Below, piece by piece: positions 1-10,235 of a stretch of 64,000 nucleotides of DNA. Source of the DNA: Pseudothauera nasutitermitis (GTDB lineage Bacteria; Pseudomonadota; Gammaproteobacteria; Burkholderiales; Rhodocyclaceae); assembly GCF_004801295.1 (NCBI RefSeq), contig NZ_SSOC01000006.1, positions 248,001 to 312,000 on the forward strand, in the 5' to 3' direction. The notes under the pieces are model-generated. The model searched no databases and was not told the origin of the DNA. It worked only from the letters and a program-made list of their open reading frames with translations. The stretch's first letter is position 1, and each line of letters begins with the position of its first letter. Made by a program: the position numbers and the translations under genes.

Positions 1-1022
1 TCGGAGGCCTTCTTCAACTCGTTGATGTCGATGAACTGCGGCACGCCGCTCTTGCCGCCGACGGGAATGCCATCCGCAGTGGTCTGCGCCGAGGCGCCGC
101 CCGCGACGTTGAAGGTGTAGTTGTCGTAGGCGATGGACTGGCCGGCCTTCGGGTCGCGGCTCCATTCGTCCCAGCTGGCGTCGTAGAAGGCCACGTTCCG
201 GTAGCCCAGGTTGCGCAGCGCCAGGTAGTTGTTGGCCGCGTAGACGCCGCTGCCGCAGTAGGAAACGATTTCGTCGTCCGGGTTGATCTGCTTGTCGGCG
301 AGCACCTGGGCCAGTGCGGACTGCGGCTTGAGCGTGCGCTCGGCGGTCAGCAGCTTCGGCGCCGGCAGGCTCTTCGCGCCCGGGATGTGGCCGTCCAGAT
401 AGGCTTCCTCGTCGCGGCCGTCGATGATGGTCACGTCGGCCTTGCCCACCTTGCCTTCGACGAATTTCTTGTCGACGCGGATTTCCTTCTTCTGGCTCAA
501 CTTGAAGGCGCTTGGCTGCGGGGTGACGGCTTCGGTGGAGAGCTTTTCCTTCCACGCGCCGACACCGCCGTCGAGCACGTGCACCTTCTTGAAGCCGGCG
601 TAGTCGAACACCACGTAGGCGCGGCCGGGCAGCGCGCTGTTCTCGTAGATCACCAGGGTGTCGTCATAGCTCAGGCCAGCGGCGGCGAGTTCGCGCTCGA
701 TCACCTCGTCGCTGGCGAACTCGTTGCGCACGCCGTCCACTTCGCGCTGGTTGAACTTGATCCACGGCAGATTGATGGCGCCGGGGATGTGGCCGGCGGC
801 GTAATCCTTGGCGGGGCGCAGGTCGATGATCTTGGCGCCGGAGGCGGCCAGCTTCTTCGCCTGATCGGCGGAGATGATGATGTTGCCCTGCTGCGCGGCT
901 TGCGCCGCGGCGGGGGTGGCGGCCACGGCGGCGCCGGTATGAGCGGTGGCCGCCAGGGCCGGCAGGCTCACGGCGAGCAGGACGGAGCGCAGGGATTTCT
1001 TCAGGGGGAATCTCGGGGACAT
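1..1022 (-). CDS. Periplasmic two-domain sulfurtransferase (rhodanese), 3' end cut by window
   Basis: Reading leftward from an ATG at 1022, this frame stays open to the window edge, so the C-terminus is missing. The N-terminus is a typical Sec signal (basic start, hydrophobic stretch, Ala-rich cleavage region ending near ATAHTGA). Two rhodanese domains follow, about residues 45-160 and 190-340. The second carries the active-site loop YCGSGVYAANN, with the catalytic Cys near residue 256. The first has YENSALPG at the equivalent place and no Cys, as is usual for the inactive half of thiosulfate/3-mercaptopyruvate sulfurtransferases. The family moves sulfane sulfur to thiophilic acceptors such as cyanide or thiols. 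The donor here cannot be told from sequence. Confidence 0.9.
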   Translation of the reverse strand, partial: MSPRFPLKKSLRSVLLAVSLPALAATAHTGAAVAATPAAAQAAQQGNIIISADQAKKLAASGAKIIDLRPAKDYAAGHIPGAINLPWIKFNQREVDGVRNEFASDEVIERELAAAGLSYDDTLVIYENSALPGRAYVVFDYAGFKKVHVLDGGVGAWKEKLSTEAVTPQPSAFKLSQKKEIRVDKKFVEGKVGKADVTIIDGRDEEAYLDGHIPGAKSLPAPKLLTAERTLKPQSALAQVLADKQINPDDEIVSYCGSGVYAANNYLALRNLGYRNVAFYDASWDEWSRDPKAGQSIAYDNYTFNVAGGASAQTTADGIPVGGKSGVPQFIDINELKKAS

Positions 1023-1193
1023 TTTCGCTTCCTTTTATTGTGATGGACGGTCCGGGCAGGGGATGCGGCGGCATGCCGGACATGCTTCCAAGGGCGAAAA
1101 TGTAAGACCTGGGGCGGTCATATCAAACGACGAATTACCGATATCTATATCACTTTCGTTGTATTTTTCCGTTGGACATATTTCAACTGGATG

Positions 1194-1229
1194 CCCCGGC
1201 AAGCGGCGTGCCCCCGGCGCTTGCCGGGG
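1194..1229 (-). terminator. Hairpin downstream of fghA
   Basis: A perfect 12-bp inverted repeat (ccccggcaagcg / cgcttgccgggg) with a 12-nt loop starts 22 bp past the fghA stop. There is no clear T tract after it on the minus strand, so it is at best a weak intrinsic terminator or an mRNA-end stabiliser for the frmR-adhC-fghA transcript. Confidence 0.45.
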
Positions 1230-1250
1230 GCGGTCGGGCCACTGCGTGTT

Positions 1251-2084
1251 TCAGGCGCCACGCAGCGCCCGGGCGTGATGCGCGACGTGCTCGCCGATGA
1301 AGCTGGCGATGAAGTAGTAGCTGTGGTCGTAGCCGGGGCGCAGGCGCAGTTGCAGCGGATGTCCGGCGGCCTCGGCGGCAGCCTGCAGCAGTTGCGGGCG
1401 CAACTGGCTTGCGAGGAATTCGTCGCCCTCGCCCTGGTCGATCAGCAGCGGCAGCTTCTCCGGGGCCGATTTCACCAGTTCGGTGGCGTCCCAGGCCTTC
1501 CAGCTTGCGCGGTCCTCGCCCAGATAGGCGGTGAACGCCTTTTCGCCCCAGGGCACCTGTGTGGGCGCGACGATGGGCGAGAATGCCGAGACGCTGCGGT
1601 AGCGCCCCGGGTTCTTCAGGGCGATGGTGAGCGCGCCGTGTCCGCCCATGGAATGGCCGCTGATGGCGCGCGCGGCGGTGGCCGGAAAGTTCGCCTCGAC
1701 CAGCGCCGGCAGTTCTTCCACGATGTAGTCGTACATGCGGTAGTGCCTGGCCCAGGGTTCCTGCGTGGCGTTGAGGTAGAAGCCTGCGCCCTTGCCCAGG
1801 TCGTAGCCTTCGGCATCGGCCACCTCGTCGCCGCGCGGGCTGGTGTCGGGCACGACGAGGAGGATGCCGTGCTCGGCGGCGTAGCGCTGCGCGCCGGCCT
1901 TGGTGATGAAGTTCTGCTCGGTGCAGGTCAGGCCGGACAGCCAGTACAGCACCGGCAGCCTTTCCTTTTCCGCCTGCGGCGGCAGGTACACGGCGAAGTT
2001 CATCGCGCAGCCCAGCACCTTCGATTCGTGCCGGTACACGTCCTGCCAGCCACCGAAGCAGGCGCGGTGTTCAATGCGTTCCAT
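1251..2084 (-). CDS. fghA: S-formylglutathione hydrolase
   Basis: A 277-residue esterase-D family alpha/beta hydrolase that splits S-formylglutathione into formate and glutathione, the last step of glutathione-dependent formaldehyde oxidation in the cytosol. The nucleophile elbow GHSMGGHG (Ser145) is present. The typical N-terminal part ([13 protein letters not shown], then [11 protein letters not shown]) and a late YDHSYYFI segment supplying the catalytic His are also visible. Length matches the family. It lies 10 bp after the adhC stop on the same strand, so the two are almost certainly co-transcribed under FrmR control. Confidence 0.96.
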   Translation of the reverse strand: MERIEHRACFGGWQDVYRHESKVLGCAMNFAVYLPPQAEKERLPVLYWLSGLTCTEQNFITKAGAQRYAAEHGILLVVPDTSPRGDEVADAEGYDLGKGAGFYLNATQEPWARHYRMYDYIVEELPALVEANFPATAARAISGHSMGGHGALTIALKNPGRYRSVSAFSPIVAPTQVPWGEKAFTAYLGEDRASWKAWDATELVKSAPEKLPLLIDQGEGDEFLASQLRPQLLQAAAEAAGHPLQLRLRPGYDHSYYFIASFIGEHVAHHARALRGA

Positions 2085-2094
2085 CCCCGTCTCC

Positions 2095-3642
<1,548 letters not shown>

Positions 3643-4224
3643 CTATGGTTTCTGCGTCCGGGTGCCGTCGAGGAAGGCGCTTTCGATCAGCGCGGCCAGT
3701 CCGACGCGGGCGACGCGGCCCCGGCGTTCGGCGTCGAACAGGCCGATCAGGGTGCTGATGAAGATCTCGGTGAGCCCGGGCGCGCTGATGTCGATGCGGA
3801 ACACGCCGGCCTGCTGCCCGCGCAGGAAGAAGGCGTCGAGCGCCTTGTCCCACTCGCAGTGCGCGCAGATGTCGGTGGAGGCGTCCTTCCAGTAGTACAT
3901 CAGGAACACGGTCAGCTCGCGGTGTTCCAGGTGGCTGGCGATCAACTGCCGCAGCGCGTCCAGCGGCGGGGCGCTGTCCAGCCGGGCGGAGGTGATGACT
4001 TCGTCGAGCACTTGCCCGCTGTGCGTCGCGAGCCGGTCGATCAATGCCTGCCGGGTGCGGCAGAAGCGGTAGAGCGTGGCCTTGCTGATGCCGATGGCGC
4101 GGGAAAGCTCCTGCAGCGAAGCCCTGGGCTGTTCCACCAGTGCCAGCGCCAGCGCGACCAGGATGCGGCGGTCTTCGGCATCGGTGGTGGGCGGCGTGCT
4201 CGTCATCGACATTGCTTTATCCAT
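3643..4224 (-). CDS. TetR-family repressor, likely of the adjacent RND efflux operon
   Basis: A 193-residue TetR-type regulator. The N-terminal helix-turn-helix is at about residues 35-65 (LQELSRAIGISKATLYRFCRTRQAL). The C-terminal part is an effector-binding helical domain with no recognised ligand. It is transcribed divergently from the efflux operon starting near 4395, with a perfect 16-bp palindrome between them, the standard arrangement for repressors such as AcrR or MexR-like TetR proteins. Several near-by Met codons (residues 1, 5, 7) leave the exact start open. Ligand and true targets are inferred only. Confidence 0.85.
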   Translation of the reverse strand: MDKAMSMTSTPPTTDAEDRRILVALALALVEQPRASLQELSRAIGISKATLYRFCRTRQALIDRLATHSGQVLDEVITSARLDSAPPLDALRQLIASHLEHRELTVFLMYYWKDASTDICAHCEWDKALDAFFLRGQQAGVFRIDISAPGLTEIFISTLIGLFDAERRGRVARVGLAALIESAFLDGTRTQKP

Positions 4225-4320
4225 GTCCGGAATGGGGTCGGCGAATCGTACTGGATTCGATTTTCCCTAACCACCCGTTTGCTACCCGGGTGGTGCTATT
4301 TTAGCATTTTGGTTCAAAAT

Positions 4321-4336
4321 GAATCTAAATAGATTC
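4321..4336. promoter_or_regulatory. Candidate TetR operator for the efflux operon
   Basis: A perfect 16-bp palindrome, gaatctaaatagattc, sits in the AT-rich intergenic region 97 bp from the TetR start and about 60 bp before the adaptor gene. A second, imperfect repeat (ccaccc ... gggtgg, 4271-4293) lies beside it. Position and symmetry fit a TetR binding site controlling both directions. Confidence 0.65.
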
Positions 4337-4394
4337 AAAAGATGCTTCATGGTAGCATCGCTGTCTTGCCAAAAATTCACACGCACGGGTGTCG

Positions 4395-5543
4395 ATGATG
4401 AAAGGTCTGCAAATGGGGTGGCTGCCGCCATCCGCGCTGGTTCTGGCGGTTCTGCTGACGGGCTGCGGGCGGGGCGGGGATGCGCCGCCGCCGGCCGAGA
4501 TGGCGAAGGCCGTGGAGGTGGTGGCCGCGCAGTCGCGTGAACTGGCGCTGACCAGCGAGCTGCCCGGACGCGTCGAGCCGGTGCGCGTGGCCGAGGTGCG
4601 TGCCCGCGTGCCCGGGATCGTGCTGAGCCGCAGCTTCGAGGAAGGCGCGGACGTCAAGGCAGGCCAGTTGCTGTTCCAGATCGATCCGGCCCGCTTCAAG
4701 GCGGAGCTGTCGCGGGCGCGCGGCGAACTGGCGAAGGCCGAGGCGGCGCTGCTCGACGCCCAGTCGGTGGTGCGGCGGTATGCGCCGCTGGTGGAGATCG
4801 AAGCCGTCAGTCCGCAGGATTTCGATGCGGCGCAGGCCGCCCTGCAGAGCGCGCAGGCGGCGCGGCAGTCCGCGCAGGCCGAGGTGGAGACGGCGCAGCT
4901 GAATCTGGAATACGCCAGCGTGCGCGCACCGATTTCCGGGCGCATCGGCCGTGCGCTGGTGACCGAGGGGGCACTGGTGGGGCAGAACGAGGCCACGCCG
5001 CTGGCAGTCATCCAGCAGCTCGACCCCGTGTATGTGGACTTCAAGCAGCCCGCGGCTGATCTGCTGCGTCTGCGCGAGGCGCTGGAAGAGGGCCGTCTGG
5101 CGCGCACGGACGGCGCCGTGCCGATCAGCGTGAGCGTGGAAGGCGCCAGCCGCCCGCGCGAGGGCCGGCTGCTGTTCTCCGACGTGACGGTGGACCGCGC
5201 CACCGGGCAGGTGTCGCTGCGCGGCGAGGTGCCGAACGCGGACGGCCTGCTGCTGCCCGGCCTGTACGTGCGCGTGCGCATCGCCCAGGGCCTGGACCCG
5301 CAGGCCGTCGTGGTGCCGCAGCGCGCGGTGCGGCGCGCGGCCGACGGCAGCGCGAGCGTGCTGGTGGTGGGCGCGGACGGCGTGGCCGAGGAGCGCCCGG
5401 TGCACACCGGCGCGATGGCCGGCACCGAATGGCAGATCCGCGCAGGGCTGGCGGCGGGGGAGCGGGTGATCGTCGGCGGCAGCGCCGGCGCGGGCGAGCC
5501 CGTACGCATCGTCACGCCGGCCGCCGGCGGCGAACCGCGCTGA
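4395..5543 (+). CDS. RND efflux periplasmic adaptor (membrane fusion) lipoprotein
   Basis: A roughly 382-residue HlyD/AcrA-type adaptor linking the inner-membrane RND pump to the outer-membrane channel. The N-terminus is a lipoprotein signal with lipobox LLTGC. A lipoyl/barrel-sandwich half (ELPGRVEPVRVAEVRARVPGI), an alpha-helical hairpin rich in Ala/Gln/Glu (about residues 95-155), the second lipoyl half (APISGRIGRALVTEGALVG) and a beta-barrel follow, as in AcrA/MexA. Start choice is uncertain: GTG 4389, ATG 4395/4398, or ATG 4413, the last having an AAAGG site 7 bp upstream but losing the basic residue of the signal. First gene of a three-gene operon. Confidence 0.93.
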   Translation: MMKGLQMGWLPPSALVLAVLLTGCGRGGDAPPPAEMAKAVEVVAAQSRELALTSELPGRVEPVRVAEVRARVPGIVLSRSFEEGADVKAGQLLFQIDPARFKAELSRARGELAKAEAALLDAQSVVRRYAPLVEIEAVSPQDFDAAQAALQSAQAARQSAQAEVETAQLNLEYASVRAPISGRIGRALVTEGALVGQNEATPLAVIQQLDPVYVDFKQPAADLLRLREALEEGRLARTDGAVPISVSVEGASRPREGRLLFSDVTVDRATGQVSLRGEVPNADGLLLPGLYVRVRIAQGLDPQAVVVPQRAVRRAADGSASVLVVGADGVAEERPVHTGAMAGTEWQIRAGLAAGERVIVGGSAGAGEPVRIVTPAAGGEPR

Positions 5544-5577
5544 GCCGGCTGGCCGGCGCATTCCCGAGGACCACGAC

Positions 5578-8500
5578 ATGTCCAGGTTTTTCATCGACCG
5601 CCCAAACTTCGCGTGGGTGATCGCCATTTTCATCACCTTCGCCGGCCTGCTGGCGATTCCGTCGCTGCCGGTGTCCCAGTATCCGGTGGTGGCGCCGCCG
5701 CAGATTTCCATCAACGCCACCTACCCGGGCGCTTCCGCGACCACCGTGGTCGATTCGGTCACCAGCGTGATCGAGGAGGAACTGAACGGTGCCAAGGGGA
5801 TGCTGTACTACGAATCCTCCAGCAGTTCGGCCGGCACCGGCGAGATCGTCGTCACCTTCGCGCCGGGCACCGATCCGGACCTGGCGCAGGTGGATGTGCA
5901 GAACCGCATCAAGAAGGCCGAGGCGCGCCTGCCGCAGGCAGTGATGCAGCAGGGCCTGCAGGTGGAGCAGGCCAGCGCGGGCTTCCTGTTGATCTACACG
6001 CTGCGCTACAAGAGCGGCGATGCCGACGTGGTCGGCCTGGCCGATTTCGCCGCGCGCAACGTCAACAACGAGATCCGCCGCGTGCCCGGCGTCGGCAAGG
6101 TGCTGTTCTTCGGCGCGGAGGCGGCCATGCGGGTGTGGCTCGATCCGCAGAAGCTGGTCGGCTACGGCCTGTCGGTGGACGACGTGAATGCCGCCATCGC
6201 CGCGCAGAACGTGCAGGTGCCGGCCGGCAGCTTCGGCAGCCGTCCCGGCGGCGCGCAGCAGGAGCTGACCGCCACCATCGCCGTCAAGGGCATGCTGGAG
6301 ACGCCGGAGGAATTCGGCCGCATCGTGCTGCGCGCCAATCCGGACGGCTCGGCGGTCACCCTGGCGGACGTCGCGCGCATGGAGATCGGCCGGCAGGACT
6401 TCCAGTTCGACATCCGTGACGGCGGCCGCAAGGCCGTCGGCGCCGCGGTGCAACTGAGCCCCGGCGCCAACGCGCTGCAGACCGCGGAGGCCGTGCGTGC
6501 CCGCCTGGAGGAACTGTCCGCCGGTTTCCCGGACGACATCGAGCATTCGGTGCCCTACGACACCTCGCGCTTCGTCGAGGTGGCCATCGACAAGGTGGTG
6601 ATGACCCTGATCGAGGCCGTGGTGCTGGTCGTCCTGGTGATGCTGCTGTTCCTGCAGAACCTGCGCTACACGCTGATTCCGACCATCGTGGTGCCGGTGT
6701 GCCTGGCCGGCACGCTGGCGATGATGTACGCACTGGGTTTCTCGGTGAACATGATGACCATGTTCGGCATGGTGCTGGCCATCGGCATCCTGGTCGACGA
6801 CGCCATCGTGGTGGTGGAGAACGTCGAGCGCATCATGACCGAGGAGGGCCTGCCGCCGCGCGAGGCCACCATCAAGGCCATGGGCCAGGTGTCGGGCGCC
6901 ATCGTGGGAATCACGCTGGTGCTGTCGGCGGTGTTCCTGCCGCTGGCGTTCATGAGCGGCTCGGTGGGGGTGATCTACCAGCAGTTCTCGCTGTCGCTGG
7001 CGGTGTCCATCCTGTTTTCCGGCTTCCTCGCGCTGACCTTCACCCCGGCGCTGTGCGCGACCCTGCTCAAGCCCATCCCGCAGGGGCATCACGAGCAGAA
7101 GAAGGGCTTCTTCGGCTGGTTCAACCGCGGCTTCGCCACGCTCACGGCGCGCTTCGAATGGCTGAGCGCGCGCCTGGTGCGGCGCACCGGGCGCTACATG
7201 CTGATCTACGCCGGCATCGTGGCGGTGCTCGCGTTCTTCTACCTGCGCCTGCCGGAATCCTTCGTGCCGGCCGAGGATCAGGGGTATTACATCGTCGACG
7301 TGCAACTGCCGCCGGGGGCCGCGTATGCGCGCACCGAGAAGGTGGCCGAGGCGCTGGAAGACTATCTGCTCAAGCGCGACGTCACCTCAGCCAACACGCT
7401 GGTGCTGGGGTGGAGCTTCTCCGGCACGGGACAGAACGCGGCCATCTCGTTCCCGATGCTGACCGACTGGTCGGTGCGCGAGCAGTCCGTGAACGACGAG
7501 GTGGCGGCCTTCGGCGCGCATTTCGCCGATTTCACCGACGCGCAACTGATGGCGGTGAACCCGCCGCCGATCGAAGGCCTGGGCAATGCCGGCGGCTTCG
7601 CGCTGCGCCTGCAGGACCGTGGCGGCCTGGGCCGCGCGGCGCTGGTCGAAGCGCGCAACCAGCTGCTGTACCGCGCCAACACCTCGCCGGTGATCGCCTA
7701 CGCGATGATGGAGGGCCTGGAAGACGCACCGCAGCTGCGCCTCCACATCGACCGCGAAAAGGCCGAGGCGCAGGGCGTGGGCTTCGGCACCGTCAGCGCG
7801 GCGCTGTCCACCGCCTTCGGCTCCTCGGTGGCGGCCGACTTCGCCAACGCCGGGCGCCTGCAACGCGTGGTGGTGCAGGCCGACTTGGCGGAGCGCATGA
7901 CGCCGGAGGGCATCCTGCGCCTGCACGTGCCCAACGCGCGCGGCGAGCAGGTGCCGCTGGCGGCCTTCGCCAGCGCGAGCTGGGAAACCGGCGCGGTGCA
8001 GATTTCGCGCTACAACGGCTATCCGGCCTTCAAGATTTCCGGCGATGCGGCGCCGGGCTACAGCACCGGCCAGGCGATGGCCGAGCTGGAGCGCATCATC
8101 GCCGAACTGCCGCCGGGCATCGGCTACGAGTGGACCGCGCTGTCCTTCCAGGAGCGCGCGGCCGGGGCGCAGGCGCCCTTCCTGTTCAGCGTCGCCATCC
8201 TGGTGGTGTTCCTGCTGCTGGTGGCGCTGTACGAGAGCTGGTCGATTCCCACCGCGGTGATGCTGATCGTGCCGATCGGCGCGCTCGGTGCGGTACTGGC
8301 GGTGACGCTGCTGGGCATGCCCAACGACGTGTACTTCAAGGTCGGCCTGATCACCATCATCGGGCTGGCGGCGAAGAACGCCATCCTGATCGTCGAATTC
8401 GCCCGCAGCCTGTACCTGCAGGGGCGGCCCGTGGTGGACGCGGCCATCGAGGCGGCGCGGCTGCGCTTCCGGCCGATCATCATGACCTCGATGGCGTTCA

Positions 8501-8700
8501 TCCTCGGCGTGGTGCCGCTGGCCATCGCCAGCGGTGCCGGCGGCGCCAGCCAGCGCGCCATCGGCACCGGGGTGATCGGCGGCATGCTGAGCGCTACGCT
8601 GCTCGGGGTGATCTTCGTGCCGATCTTCTTCGTCTGGGTGATGTCGCACGTGCGGCGCGCCCGCGCCGATGCACCGGCGGATGCGGAGGTGGCGGAATGA
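5578..8700 (+). CDS. RND multidrug efflux pump, HAE1 family (AcrB/MexB-like)
   Basis: A 1040-residue inner-membrane proton-driven exporter, full length for AcrB homologues. It starts with the typical MSRFFIDRPNFAWVIAIF and has two large periplasmic loops between TM1-TM2 and TM7-TM8. The proton-relay pair is present in TM4 (GILVDDAIVVVENVERIM), and the conserved Lys in TM10 lies in GLAAKNAILIVEFA. It follows the adaptor by 34 bp with an AGGA site before the ATG and overlaps the region before the outer-membrane channel gene. Substrates are probably hydrophobic or amphiphilic drugs, as for the family; nothing in the sequence narrows this. Confidence 0.96.
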   Translation: MSRFFIDRPNFAWVIAIFITFAGLLAIPSLPVSQYPVVAPPQISINATYPGASATTVVDSVTSVIEEELNGAKGMLYYESSSSSAGTGEIVVTFAPGTDPDLAQVDVQNRIKKAEARLPQAVMQQGLQVEQASAGFLLIYTLRYKSGDADVVGLADFAARNVNNEIRRVPGVGKVLFFGAEAAMRVWLDPQKLVGYGLSVDDVNAAIAAQNVQVPAGSFGSRPGGAQQELTATIAVKGMLETPEEFGRIVLRANPDGSAVTLADVARMEIGRQDFQFDIRDGGRKAVGAAVQLSPGANALQTAEAVRARLEELSAGFPDDIEHSVPYDTSRFVEVAIDKVVMTLIEAVVLVVLVMLLFLQNLRYTLIPTIVVPVCLAGTLAMMYALGFSVNMMTMFGMVLAIGILVDDAIVVVENVERIMTEEGLPPREATIKAMGQVSGAIVGITLVLSAVFLPLAFMSGSVGVIYQQFSLSLAVSILFSGFLALTFTPALCATLLKPIPQGHHEQKKGFFGWFNRGFATLTARFEWLSARLVRRTGRYMLIYAGIVAVLAFFYLRLPESFVPAEDQGYYIVDVQLPPGAAYARTEKVAEALEDYLLKRDVTSANTLVLGWSFSGTGQNAAISFPMLTDWSVREQSVNDEVAAFGAHFADFTDAQLMAVNPPPIEGLGNAGGFALRLQDRGGLGRAALVEARNQLLYRANTSPVIAYAMMEGLEDAPQLRLHIDREKAEAQGVGFGTVSAALSTAFGSSVAADFANAGRLQRVVVQADLAERMTPEGILRLHVPNARGEQVPLAAFASASWETGAVQISRYNGYPAFKISGDAAPGYSTGQAMAELERIIAELPPGIGYEWTALSFQERAAGAQAPFLFSVAILVVFLLLVALYESWSIPTAVMLIVPIGALGAVLAVTLLGMPNDVYFKVGLITIIGLAAKNAILIVEFARSLYLQGRPVVDAAIEAARLRFRPIIMTSMAFILGVVPLAIASGAGGASQRAIGTGVIGGMLSATLLGVIFVPIFFVWVMSHVRRARADAPADAEVAE

Positions 8701-8726
8701 ACGGCAGACAAGGTGGAGGCGAATGC

Positions 8727-10139
8727 ATGGGCGGCCGCAAGACACTCACCGCGCTGACAGTCGCCACCCTGCTGGCCGGCTGCTCGCTCGCGCCGGTCTA
8801 CCAGCAACCCGAAGCGGCCCTGCCCGCGCAGTGGAAGCAGGCGGCCGACCGGGTGGGCGCCGCCACGGCGGAAACCGGCTGGCGGGATTTCATCCTCGAC
8901 GAGGGCCTGCGCGAACTGGTCGTGCAGGCCCTGGCCAACAACCGCGACCTGCGCCAGACTCTGCTGGACGTCGAGGCGGCGCGCGCGCAGTACCGCGTGC
9001 AGCGCGCCGACCGTGTGCCGGGACTGGAGGCGCAGGGCGGCGGCACGCGCCAGCGCGTGCCGGGCGACCTGAGTAGCAGCGGCGAATCCGCCGTGCACAG
9101 CCAGTGGCAGGCCGGCATCGGGCTGAGCGCCTTCGAACTGGATCTGTTCGGCCGCGTGCGCAATCTGTCGCAGGCCGCGCTGCAGGAATATCTGGCCACC
9201 GAGGAGGGCGCGCGGGCGGCACGCATCAGCCTGATGGCGGAAGTCGTGCGTGCCTATCTGGTACGCGACGGCGCGCAGCGCCGGCTGCACCTGATCCGGC
9301 AGACGCTGGCATCGCGCGAGGCCTCGCTGGCGCTGATCGAGCGCCGCCGCGCGGCCGGTGCCTCGACCGCGCTGGATCATCAGGAAGCGCTCGGCCTGGC
9401 CGAACAGGCCCGCGCCGAGCTGGAGCGCGTGGACCGCGAGTTCCGCCAGGCCGGCAACGCGCTGCGGCTGCTCGTCGGCATGGCGGATCTGGCGCTGCCG
9501 GAGAGCACGAATGCGCGTACCGTGCTGGTGCAGGACATCGCCCCGGGCGTGCCTTCGGACCTGCTGGCCCGCCGCCCGGACATCCTCGCCGCCGAACACC
9601 GGCTGCGCGGGCGCAATGCCAGCATCGGCGCGGCGCGCGCGGTGTTTTTCCCGCGCATCGCGCTGACCGGCCTGTTCGGCAGCGCCAGCGCGGAACTGTC
9701 CGACCTGTTCGGTTCGGGCCAGCGCGCCTGGTCGTTCTCGCCGCAGATCACCCTGCCGATCTTCGACGGCGGGCGCAACCGCGCCAACCTGGACCTGGCG
9801 GCGGTCCGCAGAGACATCGCCGTGGCGGCCTACGAGCAGACCGTGCAGCAGGCCTTCCGCGAGGTGGCCGACGCGCTGGACGCCACTGCGACGCTGTACC
9901 GCGAGGAAGCCGCGCGCCGCACGCTGGCGGCGTCCAGCGCCGAAGTGCTGCGCCTGGCGGAAGCGCGCTACCGCGCCGGTGTGGACAGCCATCTGCGCTA
10001 CCTGGATGCCCAGCGCAGCGCGCTCGCCAACGAGATGGCCCTGGCCGAAGTCGCCACGCAGCGCCAAGTCGCGCTGGCGACGCTGTTCAGCGCCCTGGGG
10101 GGCGGCTGGGAACGGGCGGAGGGCGTGGCCGGACGGTGA
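8727..10139 (+). CDS. RND efflux outer-membrane channel lipoprotein (NodT/OprM family)
   Basis: About 470 residues with two outer-membrane-efflux (OEP) repeats. The lipobox LLAGCSLAPVYQQP is typical of OprM/CusC-like channels. I prefer the ATG at 8727 because a GGAGG site lies 7 bp upstream; an alternative ATG at 8697 overlaps the pump's stop codon (ATGA). Conserved family pieces include the FELDLFGRVRNLS stretch, IPSDLLARRPDI-like VPSDLLARRPDIL, and a late SLGGGW-like ALGGGWE. It completes an adaptor-pump-channel tripartite system. Confidence 0.95.
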   Translation: MGGRKTLTALTVATLLAGCSLAPVYQQPEAALPAQWKQAADRVGAATAETGWRDFILDEGLRELVVQALANNRDLRQTLLDVEAARAQYRVQRADRVPGLEAQGGGTRQRVPGDLSSSGESAVHSQWQAGIGLSAFELDLFGRVRNLSQAALQEYLATEEGARAARISLMAEVVRAYLVRDGAQRRLHLIRQTLASREASLALIERRRAAGASTALDHQEALGLAEQARAELERVDREFRQAGNALRLLVGMADLALPESTNARTVLVQDIAPGVPSDLLARRPDILAAEHRLRGRNASIGAARAVFFPRIALTGLFGSASAELSDLFGSGQRAWSFSPQITLPIFDGGRNRANLDLAAVRRDIAVAAYEQTVQQAFREVADALDATATLYREEAARRTLAASSAEVLRLAEARYRAGVDSHLRYLDAQRSALANEMALAEVATQRQVALATLFSALGGGWERAEGVAGR

Positions 10140-10235
10140 AAGGCAGATCATCCGGCGGCAGCCGCGACGGGGTGTTGTGGGCAAGCTCCTCGCCGGGCTA
10201 ATGTCGGGGCTTCGTTCTCCGGATCCGCTCCCGCC